From Candidatus Pantoea floridensis (lineage in GTDB: Bacteria > Pseudomonadota > Gammaproteobacteria > Enterobacterales > Enterobacteriaceae), in the NCBI RefSeq assembly GCF_900215435.1, contig NZ_OCMY01000002.1:677573-741572 (forward strand): a DNA stretch of 64,000 nucleotides, read 5' to 3'. Made by a program: the position numbers and the translations under genes. The notes beneath the pieces are model-generated. The model worked only from the letters and a program-made list of their open reading frames with translations. It was not told the DNA's origin and searched no databases. Every line of letters starts with the position of its first letter. The stretch's first letter is position 1. This document shows, piece by piece, positions 11,848 to 18,732 of this stretch.

Positions 11848-12864
11848 TTATTCGATGCCCAGTACAAATGGCATCAACATATCTAGCTTTATTTTCATGT
11901 CTACAGTTACCGAAGCCGCATTAGCCTGCGGCAAGGCAAGCCATCTGTTTACGGCATCGGAGTTGAATCGCTGTTGACTTAGAAACGAAGATACAGACGT
12001 TTCCCAGGTAAAGAGTTCACCCGTGCAAAGTTCGACGGACAGCTGAGAGCAGGCTCGCTGAATAGCCATTCCCAAACCGACGTAGCGGAGAAGCTCACGT
12101 CGTACATTTTCATCTTTTTGCTTGCTTGACACATCCAGTTTCGGTTTCGGTCCAAAGTACACTCCGGTAGTACCTGGTTGTAATGTTGGGTCACTAGAAA
12201 AATAAACCGGGACTCCCATCAATTTAAATGCCGCCGTCAAAATTTCATAGCTAATGTCTGATCGACTCCAACGGCCCATGTGGGGTGGTACTTTCGGCAA
12301 ACCGACCAGATCATCGCCACGGCTTACAATCGATACGCCCTCAACTGGCAAGGATGGTTGCATTGTGACTACAGTGTCCGAATCGATTTCCCAGCCAGCT
12401 TCGCTTAACAATCGCAAAAAATTACCAGCAGCCACGCACGATGATTCGCTCCACTCAACACAACCGATGCGCAGCTTATCCCGCTGACCAAACTGTCCTG
12501 TTCGAAATAATTCGAGGTATCTATCGCGATTGGAACTATTAACGGCATATGTATCAATCATCGTAGGCGGTACAGGTTTACTTGCAGATTCAGGATTTTG
12601 TTGAAGCAAAGCTGGGCTTTTGAAATACACTATAGCGAAGATCGCCGCTGCGCCAGATGCTCTTAACCACCCTTTAAATTTTACTTCCAGGAGACCGGGC
12701 AGAACTGCACCAATACATCCAGCAGCTAGAGCCAGAACTATTCGGTAAACTGTATATTGGTAAGATGTTGGATTGGGAGTTGTGAAAGTAGTTATGAGTA
12801 TGGCAACTATCGCCACAAGCGCAAAACTATACCTAATGTACTTGTCTATCTTTACACTGCTCAT
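11848..12864 (-). CDS. Unrecognised membrane-anchored protein
   Basis: 338 residues, no family assigned. Two or three hydrophobic helices lie in the first 85 residues (about 11-28, 38-57 and 70-84, with RIVLALAAGCIGAVLPGLLE). A linker near 90-100 leads to a soluble domain (about 115-280). Its periodicity, with RIGCVEWSESSC, FLRLLSEAGWEID, PVEGVSIVSR and LMGVPVYFS segments, suggests an alternating alpha/beta fold. Several Trp/Gly-rich positions, then TTGVYFGPKP, close that domain. Similar short multi-helix anchors joined to variable soluble domains occur in bacterial conflict or stress proteins, but that link is inference from appearance only. Flanked by intergenic debris, with no operon partner. 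Confidence 0.7.
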   Translation of the reverse strand: MSSVKIDKYIRYSFALVAIVAILITTFTTPNPTSYQYTVYRIVLALAAGCIGAVLPGLLEVKFKGWLRASGAAAIFAIVYFKSPALLQQNPESASKPVPPTMIDTYAVNSSNRDRYLELFRTGQFGQRDKLRIGCVEWSESSCVAAGNFLRLLSEAGWEIDSDTVVTMQPSLPVEGVSIVSRGDDLVGLPKVPPHMGRWSRSDISYEILTAAFKLMGVPVYFSSDPTLQPGTTGVYFGPKPKLDVSSKQKDENVRRELLRYVGLGMAIQRACSQLSVELCTGELFTWETSVSSFLSQQRFNSDAVNRWLALPQANAASVTVDMKIKLDMLMPFVLGIE

Positions 12865-12929
12865 TTTAATTTTGACACCTGTATCAAATCCATAAGTCGA
12901 AAACCCCGCATTAACCTGCTCCCCATTAA

Positions 12930-13127
12930 TTAATACAGCTTGATACTCGTGATGAGGCTAATGGCTTTGGTGATGAGTGTAACTGTCCGTTCCTCGCTGA
13001 TAGCTGCCGTTTAGATGCCGAACATTACCTACTGCGTATCTGTAGCGAAGCTACCCGCGTTGGACAGAATAAACTGTCTGTCCGGGTGCGGCTGAAATTA
13101 AACGCGGGGCAGAAAGAAGGCCGCTGA
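12930..13127 (+). pseudogene. Decayed reading frame, C-terminal fragment, family unknown
   Basis: A 65-codon open frame with no start codon runs from just after TAA (12927-12929) to TGA at 13125-13127. It reads QLDTRDEANGFGDECNCPF and later RICSEATRVGQNKLSVRVRL. It has a protein-like composition but begins right after a stop, so I read it as the tail of a lost gene. Its last 77 bp overlap the 3' end of the opposite-strand small Cys-rich gene. I recognise no family. Confidence 0.3.
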
Positions 13128-13356
13128 CGCGGCCTATTTTTGGATTAGCCAGCTGATTAAAATTCTGCGTTACAGTAACCCCCTTCACTTTACCGTACTC
13201 TACAGAGTTAACAGCACCACATCGGCAACATTTAATCTCGTCATCGTAAGTGAAGGCTGTTGTGTCCTCTCCGGATGCGCCGTTATTGACCCGATGAAGT
13301 TCATCAAAATTGACGCCGTTCATCTGCCCGCACTCACTGCACTTTAGTTCAATCAT
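13051..13356 (-). CDS. Small putative zinc-ribbon protein
   Basis: 101 residues. The N-terminal CSECGQ (Cys6, Cys9) and the later CCRCGAVNSVEYG form two CxxC knuckles about 35 residues apart, a zinc-ribbon layout. The C-terminal 35 residues (LLSAPRLISAAPGQTVYSV) read into DNA that looks like a decayed gene on the other strand, so the natural C-terminus may have been replaced. The ribosome-binding site is weak. No function is assigned. Confidence 0.55.
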   Translation of the reverse strand: MIELKCSECGQMNGVNFDELHRVNNGASGEDTTAFTYDDEIKCCRCGAVNSVEYGKVKGVTVTQNFNQLANPKIGRVSGLLSAPRLISAAPGQTVYSVQRG

Positions 13357-13481
13357 TTTTTTACCAAGGCTTTAAACTGGCTTCGATTCTACTTGAGTAG
13401 AGCTGATGCAGCCAGCCTCGCTGGCCAGAATAACCTGAACGTCCAACGTGGCGCGGCGATTGCTTTTGCCCTGAACTAGCG

Positions 13482-13565
13482 TTACTGAATGTCCGCTCTG
13501 TGCCAGAAGCGGACGTTGCAAACAATAGGAGCTGTCTTCAGGTCTGACTTAAGGTTTTCGCTCAT
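13482..13565 (-). CDS. Tiny reading frame crossing a dispersed inverted repeat
   Basis: 27 codons (MSENLKSDLKTAPIVCNVRF and so on) starting at ATG 13565, with a good GGAGG ribosome-binding site nine bases upstream. The second half, NVRFWHRADIQ, is simply the translation of the 30-nt inverted repeat at 13488-13517. Peptides ending this way are, as I recall, common artefacts of that repeat family in proteobacterial genomes. It may be a truncated gene start captured by the repeat. Confidence 0.2.
   Translation of the reverse strand: MSENLKSDLKTAPIVCNVRFWHRADIQ
13488..13517. repeat. 30-nt dispersed inverted repeat (TGTCCGCT type)
   Basis: AATGTCCGCT, 10 nt, then AGCGGACGTT: a near-perfect 10-bp inverted repeat. 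Diverged copies lie at 11580-11609 and 14617-14646, all in the accessory patch between malT and cdiB. Confidence 0.75.
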
Positions 13566-13648
13566 GATTTTAGTCCTCCAAGAATCAGGGGCGATTAATA
13601 TTTTATTTTTTTAGCGTGTATGAGACCATGTAGAGATGGTATTTATAA

Positions 13649-14428
13649 ATGCAGGTTAAGGAAAAATTTTTGCGTAATAATTTTTCTAACAATCTACTTT
13701 ATTTTTTCAAAACAAAGTGGATTAAATATGTTGTTCCTAGCGCGGTAGTTACAGTTGCGATTGCAACTGGCATTAACGCTATCCATGATAGCTGGAGCAT
13801 GATATCTAATGTATTCCGTCCTGAACCGCTAAAAGTTATCAACGCTCGCCTTCAACCTTTCAGAATATCGCCTTTAGTGAGACATTCCGTTGATGATGCT
13901 TTTCTTATTCTAACTGTCAGGAACTATGGCAAGGAGCCGCTTATGTTAATTAGCGCCGATGCAGACATAGTGGGCGGTATGTATTCAGGGAAAGGTAAAG
14001 CTGGTTCACAAGGGAAATGTGTATTCGGTGCAGATGCTAACGTGAATACTCCACTGACTATTAGACCTGGCGATACCGTAGAAATTGAGATAGGCGGTGC
14101 AATCCGGCTTGAAAATTTGCACAACCTGATGGATCTCCTTCCTGCAAGTCAGATACATGTATTCTTAGACGATCCTATTGGAATACATGAAACATTTTAT
14201 GTTGACTACCTTAATAAGATTTTTGAAAACTATTATGGCGCCCACACTGAAGTTGTTGCCAACCTTTTTACTGGCGAAAGCAGTGATAAACATACCTTCA
14301 ACTTCAAACTATCACAGGGAAAGGATCTTTTTTCAAAAGATGGGCATCTGCATCATGACTGGTTAATCGCTAGGTGGCTAGGCCCGCCATTAAAAATGTC
14401 TGCTCAGAAAAAAGATGATTGTACCTAG
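13649..14428 (+). CDS. Unrecognised protein with one N-terminal membrane helix
   Basis: 259 residues, family unknown. A basic N-terminus is followed by one transmembrane helix at about residues 30-46 (VVPSAVVTVAIATGINAI). The remainder looks like a beta-rich soluble domain, probably extracytoplasmic, with FLILTVRNYGKEPLMLISA and PLTIRPGDTVEIEIGGAI resembling immunoglobulin-like strands. The C-terminal part is more polar. Base composition is more AT-rich than the housekeeping neighbours, which suggests acquisition by transfer. The ATG at 13649 has only a weak GAGATGG upstream. No operon partner. Confidence 0.65.
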   Translation: MQVKEKFLRNNFSNNLLYFFKTKWIKYVVPSAVVTVAIATGINAIHDSWSMISNVFRPEPLKVINARLQPFRISPLVRHSVDDAFLILTVRNYGKEPLMLISADADIVGGMYSGKGKAGSQGKCVFGADANVNTPLTIRPGDTVEIEIGGAIRLENLHNLMDLLPASQIHVFLDDPIGIHETFYVDYLNKIFENYYGAHTEVVANLFTGESSDKHTFNFKLSQGKDLFSKDGHLHHDWLIARWLGPPLKMSAQKKDDCT

Positions 14429-14844
14429 TCCCTCTACCGGTTCGCTAATCATCAATACTGATCCTGTTCTGCATACCTAACACTCTGACGGCGATTTTTT
14501 ATAATATGTTCATTAAACCAAAGCATGAGTACTAAAATGCACAATTTGTTAAATATCACCTGTTCCCAGTAGATATACACGGTTTGGTTAGCAAGATCCA
14601 TGGCGACTCAATTACGAATGTCCGCTTCTTGCTCATAGCAGACGCCATGTTCCTTGGGCCTGGCCCTTTTGCGCCAGAAAAAGAAGGAGTACATGGGGGG
14701 ATATTTAATGTGGTAGTACTACCTTGTCATCATGTTTTTGACATCCTCAAATTGCTCAAAACTGCCCATTTGAATCTCAATTGATTACTCAGTGCCAGGC
14801 ATCATTCATTTTTCATAAGCTTTTTTCCGTTGCGTAATCTGGAC
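14429..14844. other. Intergenic region with a third inverted-repeat copy
   Basis: 416 bp with no supported gene. A diverged copy of the TGTCCGCT-type inverted repeat lies at 14617-14646. A short frame at 14584-14784 without a normal start or ribosome-binding site (it contains GPGPFAPEKEGVHGGIFN) may be a coding remnant, but I cannot assign it. Confidence 0.45.
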
Positions 14845-15423
14845 TTAAATTTTTGACTGAACAGCTTTGAGCGTTCTTTTTCGAATCCAGCCACTTCCTG
14901 CACGTATCGCCAGCCAGTAAGCGGCCATTTTCATCTGAGTAATTTTATCCGGGCAGTAGATAAACGTTTCAGTACATAGCTCATATTGAGCTTCCTTTAA
15001 TTCCGCTACCCGATAGCGCAATAGAAGCTTTGCGCTTCCCGGCGAGACCGCCGCCAGGTAAGCGTTGGCATCAGGCACGTTTTCCAGACCAAAATCTGCA
15101 CGCCAGAATTGTCCGCGTAAGCCGTAACAAAGCTCTGATGCTGACTTTTCCAGAAGAGTAAAGCTGTGTAGTCCGAAGCGATTTACCACCTGACCTTTCT
15201 TTCTGAACCCAACATTTTGCGGGAGTTGCCGCACAAACATCATTAGCCGGATAACGGCATCTTGCTGAATGTCGAATTCAGTAACCAGGCGCAGGATTTT
15301 ATCAGGTGAATTCGTCTGAATAACGGCGCAGTGTTTTTCATGAAATTGGAACTGAGGTAGCAAAGCGGGGACATCATGCCATTCAGCAAGCGCTTTGCGA
15401 CTAATAAACCCAGGATTTAGCAT
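14845..15423 (-). CDS. SRPBCC-like conserved protein of unknown function
   Basis: 192 residues, predicted cytoplasmic. The pattern INTSPDK-like helix, TEFDIQQDAVIRLMMF, FTLLEKSASELCYGLRGQFW, then ELCTETFIYCPD and a final AGSGWIRKRTL matches my memory of small START/SRPBCC-fold proteins that bind hydrophobic ligands. AAGGA lies six bases before the ATG at 15423. Isolated on the minus strand in a decayed region; ligand and role unknown. Confidence 0.65.
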   Translation of the reverse strand: MLNPGFISRKALAEWHDVPALLPQFQFHEKHCAVIQTNSPDKILRLVTEFDIQQDAVIRLMMFVRQLPQNVGFRKKGQVVNRFGLHSFTLLEKSASELCYGLRGQFWRADFGLENVPDANAYLAAVSPGSAKLLLRYRVAELKEAQYELCTETFIYCPDKITQMKMAAYWLAIRAGSGWIRKRTLKAVQSKI

Positions 15424-15866
15424 ATGACTTCCTTGTGATCTTAAAAATTCATTTACAACAACATTTGCCTGAATATCGTCAATAAGTCCCCGCCCACCGC
15501 GACGTGCTGGCGGCGATCTTCGTCCAGCAGACCTTGCCGTTTAGGAGCAAGATAATTTCACTACCTGCTTTGCGCAGAATGACCCAATCCTGATGCCGGC
15601 CAGAGCACCGGCAAACTCTATCAGGGAAGCGCCTACTTATCGGGCTCAACCAGCACTTTGCCATGGTTATGTATGTTCCCAACCTTCTTACTTACAGGAT
15701 GCCATGTAACATCCTGCTCCGGAAGCGCTGCATCATATGCGATTTTTTCCGTCTTCTTTCTTCCATTCTAACCAGCCGTTGGCTGGCACTATGGCACGAC
15801 CATGTCTGTGCGGAGTAATATTGTCGCCAGCAGTATTACTCCGTCAAAAAAAGGGGGAAGTTGTGC
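15424..15866. other. Intergenic region, possible gene decay
   Basis: 443 bp between the SRPBCC-like gene and the hydroxyisourate hydrolase gene. Several short open frames on both strands are interrupted by stops and show no family signature. It also holds the hairpin at 15811-15843. Confidence 0.45.
15811..15843. repeat. 10-bp inverted repeat downstream of uraH-like gene
   Basis: CGGAGTAATA (15811-15820) and TATTACTCCG (15834-15843) form a perfect stem with a 13-nt loop, 23 bp beyond the uraH stop. For the uraH transcript the T-run precedes the stem instead of following it, so it is not a standard terminator. It may serve as a 3' end stabiliser. Confidence 0.5.
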
Positions 15867-16280
15867 TTAATTACCGCGATAAGTTGAGTAGCCAAACTGG
15901 CTAAGCAGTAGTGGAATATGATAGTGCTGATCGGCTTTATCCAAGGTGAATATCACTGGAATTTCCGGGAAGAATGTTGGCTCACCGCTTTTTTTGTAAT
16001 AGTCGCCGGTTTTGAAAATGACACGATAAATCCCCATTTGAGTTGCCTGACCAGTAGGATAAAGCGCTGAAATGCGCCCTTGTGCGTTGGTGGTTCCTTC
16101 GGCCAGTTTTAACCACTCATTTCCTTTTTTTCTATCCAATTCGACCTTAATGCCTGCGGTCGGGACGCCAGTCTGTAAATTCAGTACATGCACACTTATC
16201 GGATTTATCATTTCTGTGGCAAATCCAGAGACGCTGAACATACTCATCACGCTTCCCAGTAAATAATGCTGAAACTTCAT
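15867..16280 (-). CDS. uraH: 5-hydroxyisourate hydrolase, periplasmic (transthyretin-like)
   Basis: Hydrolyses 5-hydroxyisourate, the product of urate oxidation, to OHCU. 137 residues with an N-terminal Sec signal peptide (MKFQHYLLGSVMSMFSVSGF, cleavage near FAT-EM), so it should be periplasmic like the E. coli protein. Family motifs are ISVHVLNLQTGVPTAGIKVEL (catalytic His), GRISALYP (Arg) and the C-terminal signature HYHIPLLLSQFGYSTYRGN (His pair and YRG; the usual final Ser is Asn here). AAAGGAAGATGAT precedes the ATG. No other purine-catabolism genes are nearby. Confidence 0.92.
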   Translation of the reverse strand: MKFQHYLLGSVMSMFSVSGFATEMINPISVHVLNLQTGVPTAGIKVELDRKKGNEWLKLAEGTTNAQGRISALYPTGQATQMGIYRVIFKTGDYYKKSGEPTFFPEIPVIFTLDKADQHYHIPLLLSQFGYSTYRGN

Positions 16281-17055
16281 ATCATCTTCCTTTAGGTCAA
16301 TTGGTGGCGGAAGGATATAACCAAACGAATATGAATGATCGAATCGGAATGGAATCTCTGAAATTTCCTGGAAGGAACGGCCGGTGCGGACTCAATCTGA
16401 CAATGTTGAGCATGTTTAGAATTTATACATTCTTATTTGTTGCGGGCTATCTTCCCGATAAGAGATATCAATGACGGAAAAAATGAGCAAGCACCTTTTT
16501 CTATCCCTGTTGATAATATCACGCTGATTTCCTATTTTTTAATGTCAACAGGGATCTCATCAATCTTATTTAAGAAGAACACAATTGGTAAACTGGCAAA
16601 AATTTCATTCTGATGACTTCCTGACAATAAAATGATGTTCAAAAGCTGTTCTTTTGTTAGGCCATCTTTTAATGTTCGAAGCTCAAATAATCTGTCCTCC
16701 TGCGAATTTTACACCGTCTCATGCAGGTTCCGACTGGCACCAGAATGAATTTTTGATCGCCAAAATAGGCTATCGCTACGGTTTACCTAATCATTCAGAG
16801 ACGATGTGCGATTAGTTCCAGTTCTGGTCCTAACGGAAAGGGGGGTGAATATATCTGGGTAAATTGCAGCTTTTCTCACCGTTCGGAAACAACTCTCTTT
16901 TTATTTGAGTTAATCCAAAGTAAAAAGCCGATCTAATTAATATTAAAAAATTATTTTCGTTTTATATCGCCTTCAGGAACTTTCTCATTGTTTAGGTGAT
17001 ATTCTGCACGAGCAAACTTACAAAATATTTACAATTAATTTTACTTAAGTCTTTT
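16281..17055. other. Long AT-rich intergenic region upstream of cdiB
   Basis: 775 bp without an intact gene. It contains an 11-bp inverted repeat (16503-16513 with 16545-16555, ATCCCTGTTGA / TCAACAGGGAT) and a minus-strand coding remnant at 16532-16708. A short plus-strand frame ending at 16815 reads DWHQNEFLIAKIGYRYGL and could be the tail of an outer-membrane protein. The cdi promoter should lie in the AT-rich last 200 bp. Confidence 0.5.
16532..16708 (-). pseudogene. Decayed reading frame, C-terminal fragment
   Basis: A 58-codon open frame without a start, bounded upstream by TAA. It reads EDRLFELRTLKDGLTKEQLL, then NIILLSGSHQNEIFASLP, and ends at TAG (complement of 16532-16534). Amphipathic helix spacing and composition are convincingly protein-like. 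It vaguely recalls the C-terminal helices of AhpD/carboxymuconolactone decarboxylase-like proteins, but I would not name it. Confidence 0.4.
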
Positions 17056-18720
17056 ATGATGGCAAATACAGGGAAGTTCCTGGCGCTATGCGTCAGCTTA
17101 TTGACTGCATCAGCAGTTGCGGCACCGTTAAATCCGGGTGATCGTGATTACATTCAGAATCAGCAGCAACAGCGTCTGCAGCAGGACCAGCAGCAGCGGG
17201 ATGCATTGTGGAACACCGCCACGGCGCAGAGTACGCCATCAGCGGGTTCCAACCCGTCAGGACCGTGCTTTCCCGTGCAGAAAATTATTATTCAGCACGC
17301 CACGCTTATCTCTTCAGGCCAGCAGCACCATCTTATTGCGCCTTATATTAATCGCTGCTTGAATTTAACGGAAATTAATTCGCTGGTACATGCCGTTTCT
17401 GACTGGTATATGCAGCGGGGCTATATTACCAGCCGGGCATTTTTAACCGAGCAGGATTTATCGCAGGGCCAGTTAATTATTCCGGTGCTGGAGGGGAAAT
17501 TAGACGCCATTCGTTTAGACGGACAGCATCCGCGCGCTCTGCAGATGGCCTTTCCGAGGCTCGAAGGCAGAATCCTCAACCTGCGCGATATTGAACAGGG
17601 CATGGAGCAGATTAACCGCGTGCGCAGCAAACCGGTGCAGATTGAAATCCAGCCGTCGCCGAAAACTGGCTATTCGGTGGTGAACCTGACTGCTGAACCA
17701 GAGTTCCCGTTGAGCGCGTCGTTCGGATTCGATAACAGCGGCCAGAAGAGCACGGGCGTTGGGCAGCTTAACGGCGCGCTGACCGGCAATAACCTGCTGG
17801 GACTGGCCGACCGCTGGTTCATCAGCGGCGGGCGCAGCAGCGCCTTCAGCGACTGGCGTGATGCGCAGAACCTGCAGGCGGGCGTCAGCGTACCGTACGG
17901 CTACGGCCTGTTCGACTATAGCTACAGCTGGAGCAACTATCACAGCAGCTTCGTCAACAACGGCTTCACGTGGCTGAGCAACGGCGACAACGTCGCGCAC
18001 CGGATTAACGGTTCGTGGGTACTGTTCCGCAATGGCGATATTAAAACCGGCGTCCAGCTCGGCTTAAATCATTACTCCAGCCACAACTACCTTAACAATA
18101 CTTTGTTGCAGAGCAGCAGCCGCAAGATCACCAGCACGCAGCTGGGAATCAATCACACCCAGAAAATTCTTGGCGGCGTTGCCACGCTCAACCCGGCTTT
18201 CAGCCGCGGTATGCCGTGGTTTGATGCCGAGGATGACGCGGGCAAAACTGGCGACCTGCCCAAAGCACAATTCCGCAAGTGGAGCATCAGCGGCAGCTTC
18301 CAGCGCCCGCTGGCTAACAATCTGTGGCTGCTGAGCAGCATTTACGGGCAGTGGTCGCCCGATCGGCTGTACGGCAGCGAGCGTCTGACGCTTGGCGGCG
18401 AAAGTTCGGTGCGCGGCTTTAAAGAACAGTATCTCTCCGGCGACGCTGGCGGTTACCTGCGCAACGAGCTGAGCTACAGCCTGTTCACGCTGCCCGTTAT
18501 AGGCGACGTCAGTGCGCTGGCCGCCATTGACGGCGGCTGGTTAAAAAGCGACGCGCAGAACCGTGAATCCACCGGCACGCTGTGGGGCAGCGCGGTGGGC
18601 CTCAGCACGCGCGGGCGCTATTTCTACACCCAGTACACCGTGGGCGTTCCCCTCAGCTATCCCGGCCATCTGCAGCCGGATCACATCAGCATTTACGCCC
18701 GCGTCGGGCTGGTTTTCTAA
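17056..18720 (+). CDS. cdiB: CdiB-type two-partner secretion outer-membrane transporter
   Basis: TpsB/Omp85-superfamily 16-strand barrel that exports the adjacent CdiA across the outer membrane. 554 residues from the first of two tandem ATGs (17056, 17059). An upstream GTG at 16996 is less likely because the signal peptide (MANTGKFLALCVSLLTASAV, cut near VAA) starts at these ATGs. The mature N-terminus is the Gln-rich DRDYIQNQQQQRLQQDQQQR helix typical of ShlB/CdiB. POTRA domains follow (about 70-220), then the FhaC-type barrel with loop-6 motif SSVRGF. It ends in GLVF, a terminal Phe for BAM recognition. The cdiA ATG lies 12 bp downstream. The ribosome-binding site is weak. Confidence 0.93.
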   Translation: MMANTGKFLALCVSLLTASAVAAPLNPGDRDYIQNQQQQRLQQDQQQRDALWNTATAQSTPSAGSNPSGPCFPVQKIIIQHATLISSGQQHHLIAPYINRCLNLTEINSLVHAVSDWYMQRGYITSRAFLTEQDLSQGQLIIPVLEGKLDAIRLDGQHPRALQMAFPRLEGRILNLRDIEQGMEQINRVRSKPVQIEIQPSPKTGYSVVNLTAEPEFPLSASFGFDNSGQKSTGVGQLNGALTGNNLLGLADRWFISGGRSSAFSDWRDAQNLQAGVSVPYGYGLFDYSYSWSNYHSSFVNNGFTWLSNGDNVAHRINGSWVLFRNGDIKTGVQLGLNHYSSHNYLNNTLLQSSSRKITSTQLGINHTQKILGGVATLNPAFSRGMPWFDAEDDAGKTGDLPKAQFRKWSISGSFQRPLANNLWLLSSIYGQWSPDRLYGSERLTLGGESSVRGFKEQYLSGDAGGYLRNELSYSLFTLPVIGDVSALAAIDGGWLKSDAQNRESTGTLWGSAVGLSTRGRYFYTQYTVGVPLSYPGHLQPDHISIYARVGLVF

Positions 18721-18732
18721 GAGGCAAAGATT

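Noticed and set aside
14584..14784. 66-codon plus-strand frame
   Set aside because: No proper start or ribosome-binding site, and it includes a copy of the dispersed inverted repeat. Mentioned only as a possible remnant.
15479..15682. 67-codon minus-strand frame between the SRPBCC-like gene and uraH
   Set aside because: No ribosome-binding site and no recognisable family; the region shows stops in all frames consistent with decay.
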